Assembly (NCBI GenBank): GCA_958449275.1
Contig: CAUDHE010000014.1
Coordinates: 1 to 35,633 of the forward strand
From: an uncultured Alistipes sp.
GTDB lineage: Bacteria > Bacteroidota > Bacteroidia > Bacteroidales > Rikenellaceae
Reading direction: 5' to 3'
Length of the DNA: 35,633 bases
Shown here: positions 1 to 7,104 of the stretch, in pieces
Layout: every line of letters starts with the position of its first letter
Numbering within the stretch: the stretch's first letter is position 1
Made by a program: the position numbers and the translations under genes
The notes under the pieces: generated by a model
Database searches by the model: none
Seen by the model: the letters and a program-made list of their open reading frames with translations, nothing else
What the model was told of the DNA's origin: nothing

Positions 1-888
1 GTATCGGCGCAGATAATCGTCTATGTATCTGTCGAGTTCGGGAGTGTCGACGATCTCGATATCGTCCAGCAGTCCCGCGACGAAACGCGCGACGCCCGCG
101 TAATCGGCCGCTTCGGTTTCGAGAATCCAGCGATCGTCGCCGTCGGGTGTGAGGTCGCGTTCGGCGAGCGGATACTCCTCGATGAGCAGATTGCGGGCCA
201 AGAGTCCCAGGCGCAGACGTACGGGAAGGCGTCGCGCGCCGTTCATGCGGAATATGTCGATGAAGCCTTCGACATGTCGGTCGGTGTTACGCCACCGTTC
301 GTCGAGAAGTTCGACGGAGCCTATTCGCGAGAGTTTGAATAGTTTGCACGAGTCGCTTTCGGTGTCGTAACACCATGCCTGTACGTAATTGGCCGTAAAG
401 GCGAACGGTTCCACGCGGCGGTCGCGAACGGCGCCTCCGTGGGCGGAACGGTAGTCGCGCAGGATGACTTGGCGATGTTGTTCGATGGCTTCGATAAGTC
501 GGCGGACATTGGTCGCGTTCGCGCCGCGGACGACTATATCGGCCAGAATCTTGTTGTCGTATACGGAATATAGCTTGCGCTTCAGATTCTGTTTCAGCAC
601 ATTGGTGTCGTCTATGCTTTCGATGGCGCGTTTCAGTATGGCGGCCTCTTCCTCGGTGAAGTGTACGAGTTGCGAAATGTCTTTGAAATGCGGCGACTCT
701 TTGTCCAGCCGAATGCGGTTGCCGCTCTTTTTTATAACGAATCCCGCCTCGCGGAACGTGTCGATGTAGCGATAAACCGTGCGGCGCGACATATCGAGGC
801 GTTCGGCCAAGTCGTCTACGGTGTAGAGTGTGTTGGCCGTCAGCATCTTCATCAGGCGCAACATGCGTTCTATCTTCGGTTGGTCCAT
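1..888 (-). CDS. WYL-domain HTH transcriptional regulator (3' end cut by window)
   Basis: The reading frame opens at an ATG at 888 and stays open to base 1, so the C-terminus lies outside the window (296 codons seen). The N-terminal 60 residues form a winged helix-turn-helix of the DeoR/YafY type, with RMLRLMKMLTANTLYTVDD followed by LAERLDMSRRTVYRYIDTF and a wing ending KKSGNRIRL. The middle has the WYL-like segment (NYVQAWCYDTESDSCKLFKL, with AWCY in place of a strict WYL) and the later part has a WCX-like stretch (LRLGLLARNLLIEEYPLAE). WYL proteins are usually ligand-sensing repressors or activators; the ligand and targets here are unknown. The gene starts 45 bp after the dnaA stop on the same strand and may share its transcript. 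Family assignment is firm; the role is not. Confidence 0.85.
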   Translation of the reverse strand, partial: MDQPKIERMLRLMKMLTANTLYTVDDLAERLDMSRRTVYRYIDTFREAGFVIKKSGNRIRLDKESPHFKDISQLVHFTEEEAAILKRAIESIDDTNVLKQNLKRKLYSVYDNKILADIVVRGANATNVRRLIEAIEQHRQVILRDYRSAHGGAVRDRRVEPFAFTANYVQAWCYDTESDSCKLFKLSRIGSVELLDERWRNTDRHVEGFIDIFRMNGARRLPVRLRLGLLARNLLIEEYPLAERDLTPDGDDRWILETEAADYAGVARFVAGLLDDIEIVDTPELDRYIDDYLRRY

Positions 889-933
889 CTGACGGGTGTG
901 TGTCGGACGCGACCATCGCGCCCGAAGCGCGTA

Positions 934-2334
934 TTATCTGGACATTATCAGCTTTTCCAGCTCTTCTATCTGTCCCTTGAACGTCTTGTCGGTCTCTATC
1001 ATGTTGGTCACGGCCTTGCACGAATGCAATACCGTGGCATGGTTGCGTCCTCCTATGGCCGCCCCTATGGCTGCCAGCGGCGATTTGGTGTGCTGTTTGG
1101 CCAGGTACATGGCTATCTGACGTGCCTGCGCCACCTCGCGGGTGCGTTTCGACGAGTTGAAACTCTGTTCGTCGATGTTGAAATAGCGGCAGACTTCTTC
1201 GGTTATGCGGGCGATCGATATCTCTTTCTGATTTACGTGCACGTATACCTTCAGGATATCTTTGGCCAGCGAGGTCGATATGCGTCGGCCGAGGAATTCG
1301 GCGTTGGCGATGAGCGACGACATGGCACCCTCGATCTCGCGGATGTTGGCCGATATGTTTTCCGCCAAATACGTGACCACTTCGTCCGAAATGGCTATGT
1401 TTCTGCTCGCGGCTTTCGTGCGGATGATCTTCACTTTGGTGTCGTAGTCGGGAATGTCCACTTTGGCCGACAATCCCCATTTGAAGCGCGTGAGAAGTCG
1501 TTGCTCGATGTCTTTCAACTCTACCGGCGGTTTGTCCGACGTGAGGATCAACTGTTTGCCTGCGAGTTGCAGGTGGTTGAATATATTGAAGAATGCGTTC
1601 TGCGTTCCCGCTTTTCCCGTAAGTTCCTGAATGTCGTCTATTATGAGCACGTCCACCATCTGATAGAAGCGGATGAAATCGGTGATCTCGCCGTTCTTGT
1701 ATGCGGTTTGGAACTGAGCCTGAAATTTGTTGGTCGAGACGTAGAGGACCTGCAATTCGGGGTGGCGTTCGCGTACCTCGTGACCGATGGCCTGCACTAT
1801 GTGGGTTTTGCCCAAACCCGAATCGCCGTATATATATAAGGGGTTGAACGGCGACGATCCCGGAGTGAGTGCGACGGTGCGCCCCGCCGAACGGGCCAAA
1901 CGGTTGCATTCTCCTTCCACATGGTGGGCGAAAGTGTAGTTGGGGTTGAGCTGAGGATCGATGGTGATCTTCTTCAATCCCGGGATTACGAACGGATTCT
2001 TTATGTCCGAAGTGTCGGTGCGGGTGTACGATTGCGAAACGGCCGTGGTGTCGGCATGTACGGGCACACGCTCTTCGGCGTTGGGCACGGCGTAGTACAG
2101 ACGCGTCTGCTGACCGTACATCTGATATATTATCTGAGAGAAGAATTTCAGATAATTTTTCTCTATATGAGCCACATAACTCTCATTGGGCACTTTGAGT
2201 CTGAGATTGGTGCCGTCGAATGCCAAAGGTATGATGGGCGCGAACCATTTCGAGAACTCCTCCTGCGAGGTGCGTTCCTTGATACGGTTGAGACACGTCT
2301 GCCATACTTCGCTGTATGTATGAGAGTTTGCCAT
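934..2334 (-). CDS. dnaA: Chromosomal replication initiator protein DnaA
   Basis: The 466-residue protein matches DnaA along its length. An N-terminal domain I (about 1-85, starting MANSHTYSEVWQTCLNRI) is followed by a short linker of about 35 residues. The AAA+ domain has Walker A GDSGLGKTH (170-178), Walker B LIIDDI (230-235) and a sensor region around LLTRFKWGL. Domain IV carries the DnaA signature AIGGRNHATVLHS near the C-terminus, which reads the DnaA box. DnaA binds ATP, assembles on the origin and opens the duplex. The gene is divergent from the phosphoglucomutase gene across about 330 bp that hold one DnaA-box-like site (2478-2486), which could serve autoregulation. I saw no strict TAnnTTTG promoter for it. 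The ATG at 2334 gives the usual N-terminus. Confidence 0.97.
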   Translation of the reverse strand: MANSHTYSEVWQTCLNRIKERTSQEEFSKWFAPIIPLAFDGTNLRLKVPNESYVAHIEKNYLKFFSQIIYQMYGQQTRLYYAVPNAEERVPVHADTTAVSQSYTRTDTSDIKNPFVIPGLKKITIDPQLNPNYTFAHHVEGECNRLARSAGRTVALTPGSSPFNPLYIYGDSGLGKTHIVQAIGHEVRERHPELQVLYVSTNKFQAQFQTAYKNGEITDFIRFYQMVDVLIIDDIQELTGKAGTQNAFFNIFNHLQLAGKQLILTSDKPPVELKDIEQRLLTRFKWGLSAKVDIPDYDTKVKIIRTKAASRNIAISDEVVTYLAENISANIREIEGAMSSLIANAEFLGRRISTSLAKDILKVYVHVNQKEISIARITEEVCRYFNIDEQSFNSSKRTREVAQARQIAMYLAKQHTKSPLAAIGAAIGGRNHATVLHSCKAVTNMIETDKTFKGQIEELEKLIMSR

Positions 2335-2477
2335 TTTTGTTGCGTTTCTGTAATCCTTTAATTATTTGGCGAAAAAAAGCGTATCTTCGGCGCGAATTTT
2401 GTCCCTGCCGCTCTTTTGCGGGGAGCGGATAAGGTTAGTTCGGATGTCTCGGATTTGCTCTTTCGACACCACAAAGT

Positions 2478-2486
2478 TGTGAATAA
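2478..2486. promoter_or_regulatory. DnaA-box-like 9-mer in the dnaA upstream region
   Basis: TGTGAATAA is the reverse complement of TTATTCACA and fits the E. coli consensus TTATNCACA exactly. It lies about 145 bp upstream of the dnaA start and leads directly into an AT-rich run (2484-2501). Only one copy is seen, so this is better read as a possible autoregulatory site than as oriC. Whether this lineage uses the same box is assumed. The rest of 2335-2580 shows no gene. Confidence 0.4.
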
Positions 2487-2582
2487 ATTTGTTAAAATAA
2501 ATCGTGGCGCGACTTGTTTTTTCGGTTTTTTTATATATGGAAAAACGGGGCCTTTTCGGGGCGGAATTTTAACTCGTTGATA

Positions 2583-2613
2583 TTGAATAATCGAAAAATA
2601 ATTCGTACTTTTG
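2583..2613 (+). promoter_or_regulatory. Bacteroidota-type promoter of the phosphoglucomutase gene
   Basis: TTG at 2583-2585 and TACTTTTG at 2606-2613 match the -33 TTTG / -7 TAnnTTTG pattern with a 20-bp spacer. Transcription would begin near 2620. That is after the upstream in-frame ATG at 2618, so the ATG at 2669 is favoured as the true start. Confidence 0.7.
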
Positions 2614-2668
2614 CGTATTGGAAATTGAAATGCAAACAGTATCAAGTATAGCTAAAACTTATAGTAAC

Positions 2669-4414
2669 ATGGCAAACCAATTGGAACAGATCGTAATCTC
2701 GAAAGCGCAGAAATGGCTCGACGGCGATTATGACGAGGCTACCAAGAAGCAGGTCAAGTACCTGATGGATAACGATATGAAAGAGCTTACCGAGAGCTTT
2801 TACAAGGATCTTGAATTCGGTACCGGCGGTCTGCGCGGCATTATGGGCGTGGGTACCAACCGAATGAATGTCTATACCGTAGGCGCGGCGACTCAGGGAC
2901 TTGCGAATTACCTTAAAAAGAATTTCGCGGGAGAGACGGTGCGGGTGGCCGTGGCTCACGACAGCCGCAACAATTCGCGCGTGTTCGCCGAGCATGCGGC
3001 CGACATATTCGCGTCGAACGGATTCGACGTTTTTCTGTTCGATTCCCTGCGTCCCACTCCCGAGCTCAGTTTCGCCATTCGTGAATTGAAATGTCATTCG
3101 GGCGTGGTGATAACCGCGTCGCACAATCCCAAGGAGTACAACGGTTATAAGGCGTATTGGAACGACGGCGCGCAGGTCACGTCGCCCCATGACGCGAACA
3201 TTATCGCCGAGGTGGAGAAGATTACCGACAACTCGCAGGTGCTGACGGGAGCCAATGCCGATAAGATTGCCGTTTTGGGCGAGGAATTCGATAAAATTTA
3301 TCTCGATCGCATCAAGCGCGACGTGCAGTTGTCGCCCGAGAGTGTGGCGAAGTATCACGATATGAAGATCGTCTACACGCCGTTGCACGGTGCGGGAATG
3401 CGTCTGGTGCCCGCTTCGTTGCGTAATTTCGGTTTTACCGATATAATAATGGTGCCCGAACAGGCCGTTATCGACGGAAATTTCCCGACCGTGGAATCGC
3501 CCAATCCCGAGGAACGCAAGACTATGGCTATGGCTATGGAGCTCGGCCGTAAGGAGGGGGCCGATCTGGTGTTGGCCACCGACCCCGACTCGGACCGTAT
3601 AGGCGTCGCGTTGCGTAACGGCAAGGGCGAATATGTGCTGTTGAACGGAAACCAGACTCTGGCGCTTCTGATGAGTTACCAGCTTACGCGCTGGGCCGAA
3701 CGAGGAGAGTTGGACGGCGGACAATATGTGGTAAAGACCATTGTGACTTCGCAGATGGCCAATGCCGTGGCGGATCACTTCGGGGTGAAGTGTTACGACT
3801 GTCTTACGGGATTCAAGTACATCGCCAAGATAATCCGCGAAAACGAGGGCAAGACCAAGTATATCGGCGGCGGCGAGGAGAGTTTCGGTTATCTGGCGGG
3901 TGATTACGTGCGCGACAAGGATGCCGTGTCGGCGTGTGCTTTGGCTGCCGAGGCTGCCGCGTGGGCCAAGGATACGATGGGGCTTACGCTCTACGAGTGG
4001 TTGCAGGAGTTGTATGTGAAATACGGATTTTTCCGCGAGGGACTCGTGTCGGTGGTCCGCAAAGGCAAGGAGGGGGCCGAGGAGATTCAGCGTATGATGG
4101 TCGATTTCCGTGCGAATCCTCCCAAGGCGCTGGCCGGGTCGGAGGTCGTGAAAGTGCGCGATTACAAGAGTCTCGAGGAGACCGATCTCGTGACGGGAGT
4201 GAAGACTCCTATCGAGCAGGATGCGAGCAACGTTTTGCAGTGGATTACGGCCGACGGCAGCATTGTGTCGGTTCGTCCGTCGGGCACCGAACCCAAGATC
4301 AAATTCTATTTCGGTGTGAAGGAGCCTTTGGCATCGGTAGCCGATTACGACAAAGTCCTGGCGCAATTGGATGCCAAGATCGAGACTGTCAAAAGGGACT
4401 TGAATTTGATTTAG
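2669..4414 (+). CDS. Phosphoglucomutase/phosphomannomutase family (phospho-sugar mutase)
   Basis: This 581-residue alpha-D-phosphohexomutase interconverts hexose 1- and 6-phosphates in the cytoplasm, feeding glycolysis and nucleotide-sugar synthesis. All four family signatures are present: the phosphoserine loop TASHNP (Ser151), the metal loop DPDSDR (305-310), the sugar-binding loop GEESFG (402-407) and the phosphate-binding RPSGTEPKIKF near the C-terminus. The length fits the longer PGM2/PgcA-like branch. The frame could be extended upstream to 2618, but the promoter places the transcript start at about 2620, so the start at 2669 is chosen. It stands alone between divergent dnaA and a strong terminator. 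Which hexose it prefers cannot be read from sequence. Confidence 0.93.
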   Translation: MANQLEQIVISKAQKWLDGDYDEATKKQVKYLMDNDMKELTESFYKDLEFGTGGLRGIMGVGTNRMNVYTVGAATQGLANYLKKNFAGETVRVAVAHDSRNNSRVFAEHAADIFASNGFDVFLFDSLRPTPELSFAIRELKCHSGVVITASHNPKEYNGYKAYWNDGAQVTSPHDANIIAEVEKITDNSQVLTGANADKIAVLGEEFDKIYLDRIKRDVQLSPESVAKYHDMKIVYTPLHGAGMRLVPASLRNFGFTDIIMVPEQAVIDGNFPTVESPNPEERKTMAMAMELGRKEGADLVLATDPDSDRIGVALRNGKGEYVLLNGNQTLALLMSYQLTRWAERGELDGGQYVVKTIVTSQMANAVADHFGVKCYDCLTGFKYIAKIIRENEGKTKYIGGGEESFGYLAGDYVRDKDAVSACALAAEAAAWAKDTMGLTLYEWLQELYVKYGFFREGLVSVVRKGKEGAEEIQRMMVDFRANPPKALAGSEVVKVRDYKSLEETDLVTGVKTPIEQDASNVLQWITADGSIVSVRPSGTEPKIKFYFGVKEPLASVADYDKVLAQLDAKIETVKRDLNLI

Positions 4415-4438
4415 CCGATGATCCGCGGCATGTTTCTG

Positions 4439-4474
4439 CGCAGCCGTTTGCCGTTTAGGCAAACGGCTGCGTTT
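4439..4474 (+). terminator. Rho-independent terminator after the phosphoglucomutase gene
   Basis: A perfect 14-bp stem (CGCAGCCGTTTGCC / GGCAAACGGCTGCG) with loop GTTTA is followed by TTTATATG. It begins 24 bp after the stop codon. Confidence 0.9.
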
Positions 4475-4496
4475 ATATGTATCGTTGTCGGGCAAT

Positions 4497-4530
4497 AAAA
4501 AATCATCGATCGCGCGATCGATGATTTTTT
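4497..4530. repeat. 34-bp perfect palindrome, A-tract/T-tract ended
   Basis: AAAAAATCATCGATCG continues as its exact reverse complement, centred between 4513 and 4514, with no loop. Read either way it ends in six T, so it can act as a bidirectional terminator. The core is rich in ATCGAT/CGCG. It lies 22 bp after a complete terminator, so it may instead be a protein-binding palindrome. Confidence 0.7.
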
Positions 4531-4545
4531 GTGATTCGGCGGGTT

Positions 4546-4710
4546 AATCGCTTTGAGTATTGTTCTATGGAGGAGGCATGTAACATTACGGGCAAAACCC
4601 GTCAAACTCTTTCCGCTTGGGTGAAGAAAGGCAAGCTTCATCCTACATATAATGGAAATAAAATATTATTTTTGCGAGAAGAGGTGAAAAAAGAGGCCAA
4701 AGTACTATAG
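4546..4710 (+). pseudogene. 5'-truncated HTH (excisionase/MerR-like) gene remnant
   Basis: From an ATG at 4567 the frame gives 47 residues beginning MEEACNITGKTRQTLSAWVK and ending KILFLREEVKKEAKVL. These align almost without gaps with the C-terminal half of the 103-residue HTH protein at 8254-8565. Alignment continues upstream of that ATG (FEYCS, from about 4549), so the ATG is an internal codon of a longer ancestor and the first half is missing. Codons are more A/T-rich than in the intact copy (for example AAT GGA AAT AAA ATA TTA TTT). The remnant could still be expressed as a short peptide, but no promoter is visible. It lies between a double terminator and tRNA-Arg, a common place for scars of integrated elements. 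Confidence 0.75.
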
Positions 4711-4752
4711 CAGAAAATTATCTCGCCAAAAACTCGCCATTTTCATAAAATA

Positions 4753-4793
4753 AAACAGCGTTAAGTGCTGAAAATCAACAAATAACGCTGTTT
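4753..4793 (-). terminator. Terminator of tRNA-Arg
   Basis: AAACAGCGTTA (4753-4763) and TAACGCTGTTT (4783-4793) form an 11-bp stem with a 19-nt loop. On the minus strand it starts 7 nt past the tRNA 3' end and is followed by TATTTTATG. Confidence 0.7.
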
Positions 4794-4799
4794 CTCAAG

Positions 4800-4873
4800 T
4801 GATTCCGGCGGGATTCGAACCCACGACCCACAGCTTAGAAGGCTGTTGCTCTATCCAACTGAGCTACGGAACC
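4800..4873 (-). tRNA. tRNA-Arg (anticodon UCU)
   Basis: The minus strand folds into a full cloverleaf of 74 nt. The acceptor stem is GGTTCCG / CGGAATC with one G-T pair. The D arm is AGCTCAGTTGGATAGAGC. The anticodon stem-loop is ACAGC-CTTCTAA-GCTGT with TCT at positions 34-36, reading AGA. The T arm is GTGGG-TTCGAAT-CCCGC. The discriminator base is A and CCA is not encoded. A matched promoter lies just upstream and a hairpin terminator just downstream, so it is a single-gene unit. Confidence 0.97.
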
Positions 4874-4905
4874 AACGCAATACGCGTATCGGCGCGTTCG
4901 CGGTG

Positions 4906-4937
4906 CAAAAGTAAATCATTTATTTCTTTTATCCAAA
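4906..4937 (-). promoter_or_regulatory. Promoter of tRNA-Arg
   Basis: On the minus strand TTTG (4934-4937) is followed after exactly 20 bp by TACTTTTG (4906-4913). This is a near-ideal Bacteroidota sigma-ABfr promoter. Transcription would start about 25 nt before the mature tRNA 5' end. Confidence 0.85.
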
Positions 4938-4950
4938 ATAAACATTCGTT

Positions 4951-5022
4951 TTTCGCCGGTCGTTTTCTCGCCCCGCGCTGCACGAACTTCGTTCGCTTAT
5001 CCTTTTTGCGATGACGGCGAAA
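4951..5022. repeat. About 70-bp intergenic palindromic element, copy 1
   Basis: TTTCGCCG (4951-4958) and CGGCGAAA (5015-5022) are exact inverted arms. The interior carries a smaller hairpin CGAAC-TTC-GTTCG. Length and internal anchors (TTCGCCG, CCCCGCGC, CTGCA, TCGCTTA, CGGCGAA) match those at 20103-20171, pointing to one diverged repeat family. Confidence 0.5.
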
Positions 5023-5460
5023 TGCGTGCGGTAATTTCAATGCGATGTGTCTGAAAATCCAAACACGGACCGAAGTCGCGAGCATGTTCGTATCGTCGAT
5101 ATTATAGTGTAAATTTTATTCAATAAAAAATTGAATTTTGGAATGCGATGATATTTCATTAATGTTTGACGGACGAGGTTGTTTCGGCTTATTACATTGT
5201 TTAATGCGTATTTGGAAAATAAATACACGTGAAGCGGATTTTGACGTAATTGTATCGTATAAAGCTATTATTGTAATTTTTTTGTGTTATAAATACATTT
5301 TTATTCAATATTATTTTCACATTAAGATATTATTGATTAATTTGACCTCGGTATTCGTAGAGATTGATATCGTGGGAGAGTAATATTGCCGTTTTGCCTT
5401 CGGAGATTGCCCGTACGTATATACAATTCTTTACAGCTACCCTGCTAACCTAAAAACTTA
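5023..5460. other. AT-rich intergenic stretch without a convincing gene
   Basis: Bases from about 5100 to 5360 are strongly AT-rich compared with the flanking genes. Short open frames exist on both strands but show no family motif and no plausible codon usage. A weak hairpin ATTCAAT/ATTGAAT lies at 5118-5136. I see no clear promoter for the downstream peptide gene. Confidence 0.5.
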
Positions 5461-5583
5461 ATGATTATGGATAAACGAGATTACGTCGCACCTTCGATAG
5501 AGGTCGTTACTTTCGATCCCGAAAAGGGATTCGCCGCCAGCTACGATATGCCAATATCGCCTTGGGAGCATGATAATTTTTAA
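5461..5583 (+). CDS. 40-residue peptide of the 'YxAPxIEVxxF' type, upstream of a fimbrillin-like gene
   Basis: ATG at 5461 (or 5467) opens a 40-residue frame that begins MIMDKRDYVAPSIEVVTFDP, continues EKGFAASYD and ends PWEHDNF. There is no signal peptide or membrane segment. Short proteins with a Y-x-[AS]-P-x-[IV]-E-[VI] start, a small-residue F-A-x-S middle and an acidic/aromatic tail recur in Bacteroidales, often next to surface lipoprotein genes; that comparison is from memory. It lies 26 bp before the fimbrillin-like gene in the same direction, so the two are probably cotranscribed. The function is unknown. A chance frame is possible, but codon use matches coding DNA and the motif is characteristic. 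Confidence 0.65.
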   Translation: MIMDKRDYVAPSIEVVTFDPEKGFAASYDMPISPWEHDNF

Positions 5584-5609
5584 CGTTGTTCTTTTAACGG
5601 ATACCTATC

Positions 5610-6956
5610 ATGAAGAAAGAATCTATCTTCGCCGCCGCGATGACATTGTCGCTTTTTTGTGCGGCTTGCAACGATGCAGGCGATTCTTGCACTGCTGCTT
5701 CGACCCGAGGAATGACGTTGTCGGTCCTGAACGACGAGATATCGCGTACGGAATTTGACGGGACTGCCACCGTGTGGAGCGTCGATGATGCCGTTTCGGT
5801 TTTTGTCGACGGCAATGATGCCGTTCCTTACAGGTTCGAAATTGTCGATCCCGCGAACGGGATGTTCCGCAATGACGATATCTGTTTGGACGGGCAGGTC
5901 GAGTATGCGTTTCACGCGGTCTACCCTGCCGTCAGAACGACGGAACTCACCAACGGCATAATGCTCGACATAGGCGCTGCGGAGCAGACGCAGAACGGAA
6001 CTTCGGCCGAACATATAGCGGCGCTCGATCCGCTCGTGGGCGAATCGACCGCATACCCGTCGGCTGTCGCCGTCACGATGAAGCATACGGCGACGATTTT
6101 GAAACTTACCTTCACGGGCGCCGACGATACGGCGAATGTCCGATCGGTGAAGATCGAAGCACCCGAAGGCGTATTTCTGTACGGGAAGCATGCGCTCGAT
6201 CTCGAAACTTGCGAAACGACAGCGATTACGGGGCGCAGCGGCAATGCGACGGAGGTTAAGATAAACGGTTCGGGCGATTCGGAGGCCGACGGAGAGTTTG
6301 CTGTTTGGGCAGCCGTCGCTCCGTTCGAGATTCCCGCGGGTGAAAAATTGACATTTACCGTCCGTGACGGTAAGGGGAGGATGTATGGGATCGATAAGAC
6401 ATTCGACGACGGTAAGGAGTTTGCTGCGGGAAAGATCATGACTACGGCGCTCGAATTGTCGGAGCGGACGATGACCGAGGAGATAAACATCGGCATAGAT
6501 TTCACTGATCCCGATGCATATCCGCAGGGATTTCCCGAGGCGGCGAGCCAAGTATCGTCGGGTTCTTACATATTCTCGGGGTATGCGTTCTCTCTCGACG
6601 GCGATGTGACGTATTGCGGACAGAGCACCACTTCGGGGTGGGCGCTGTGTTTCGACAAGTTCACGAAAGACAATACGGTCAGGATAGGCATACCGCGCAT
6701 AGAGGGTTATGCACCGACGGCCGTTACCATCGGAATGCACCCTACCGCCGTGAGTGCGCAAAATGCTAAGATTGCCGTAATTACGGACAATGCCGATATA
6801 ACGACGTGGAAATATAACAATCAGGCGAAAATCGCGTACGAGCTGAGCGGTACCGATGACGTCGCCGAATATTACATATGTATAAAGGGTAACACCAACG
6901 CCGAATCCAAATGCAGGTTGAGTTCGTTGGGCATAACTTACGGAAAGCTGCCATAA
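5610..6956 (+). CDS. Fimbrillin-like (Mfa-like) lipoprotein
   Basis: The 448-residue protein starts with a lipoprotein-like signal (MKKESIFAAAMTLSLFCAAC). The predicted acylated cysteine is Cys20, although the -3 residue is Cys rather than the usual Leu. Residues about 35-75 contain the hallmark of fimbrillin-like N-terminal domains, an ISRTEF...G...VWSVDDAVSVFV pattern. A tandem beta-sandwich follows to about residue 285, with the typical T/A-rich strands (ATILKLTFTG, KLTFTVRDGKG). The last 160 residues (from about 290) look like a separate beta-sandwich, perhaps a carbohydrate- or surface-binding module. The protein is probably exported and displayed on the outer membrane. It is preceded by the 40-residue peptide gene and followed by a terminator. 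It could be a pilin, a minor tip subunit or a non-pilus surface lipoprotein. Confidence 0.75.
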   Translation: MKKESIFAAAMTLSLFCAACNDAGDSCTAASTRGMTLSVLNDEISRTEFDGTATVWSVDDAVSVFVDGNDAVPYRFEIVDPANGMFRNDDICLDGQVEYAFHAVYPAVRTTELTNGIMLDIGAAEQTQNGTSAEHIAALDPLVGESTAYPSAVAVTMKHTATILKLTFTGADDTANVRSVKIEAPEGVFLYGKHALDLETCETTAITGRSGNATEVKINGSGDSEADGEFAVWAAVAPFEIPAGEKLTFTVRDGKGRMYGIDKTFDDGKEFAAGKIMTTALELSERTMTEEINIGIDFTDPDAYPQGFPEAASQVSSGSYIFSGYAFSLDGDVTYCGQSTTSGWALCFDKFTKDNTVRIGIPRIEGYAPTAVTIGMHPTAVSAQNAKIAVITDNADITTWKYNNQAKIAYELSGTDDVAEYYICIKGNTNAESKCRLSSLGITYGKLP

Positions 6957-6982
6957 CGTGGCGGTCAGCCGAACCGTCAGTT

Positions 6983-7029
6983 GCAAACAGTCCCCGAAGG
7001 CATACAACCGTCGGGGACCGTTTGCGTTT
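6983..7029 (+). terminator. Terminator after the fimbrillin-like gene
   Basis: GCAAAC-A-GTCCCCGA pairs with TCGGGGAC-C-GTTTGC (one A/C mismatch) around a 13-nt loop and is followed by GTTTT. Confidence 0.75.
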
Positions 7030-7060
7030 TCGGGTCGCACGGTTCGGGCATCACGGCGCC

Positions 7061-7095
7061 GTTTGGTCGGAATTTTGCATTTACGACGACCAAAC
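7061..7095. promoter_or_regulatory. 9-bp inverted repeat in the leader of the yhiM homologue
   Basis: GTTTGGTCG (7061-7069) and CGACCAAAC (7087-7095) are exact inverted copies 17 bp apart, ending 9 bp before the start codon. This could be an operator or an mRNA hairpin that hides the start. No T-run follows, so a terminator is unlikely. Confidence 0.4.
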
Positions 7096-7104
7096 CTTCA
7101 TATT

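Noticed and set aside
287..1909. 540-residue open frame on the minus strand
   Set aside because: It overlaps dnaA and the WYL gene in another frame and has an Arg/His-rich composition typical of a shadow frame in GC-rich DNA.
2484..2491. TAAATTTG resembling a -7 element on the plus strand
   Set aside because: The nearest TTTG is 26 bp upstream, and the promoter at 2583-2613 explains the gene better.
2618..2668. Upstream ATG that would extend the phosphoglucomutase by 17 residues
   Set aside because: It lies at or before the predicted transcription start, so it could not be translated.
2642..4495. 617-residue open frame opposite the phosphoglucomutase gene
   Set aside because: It is antisense to a gene with all family motifs and has no domain of its own.
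5138..5383. 81-residue open frame in the AT-rich stretch
   Set aside because: Hydrophobic, low-complexity translation of AT-rich DNA without a family motif or promoter.
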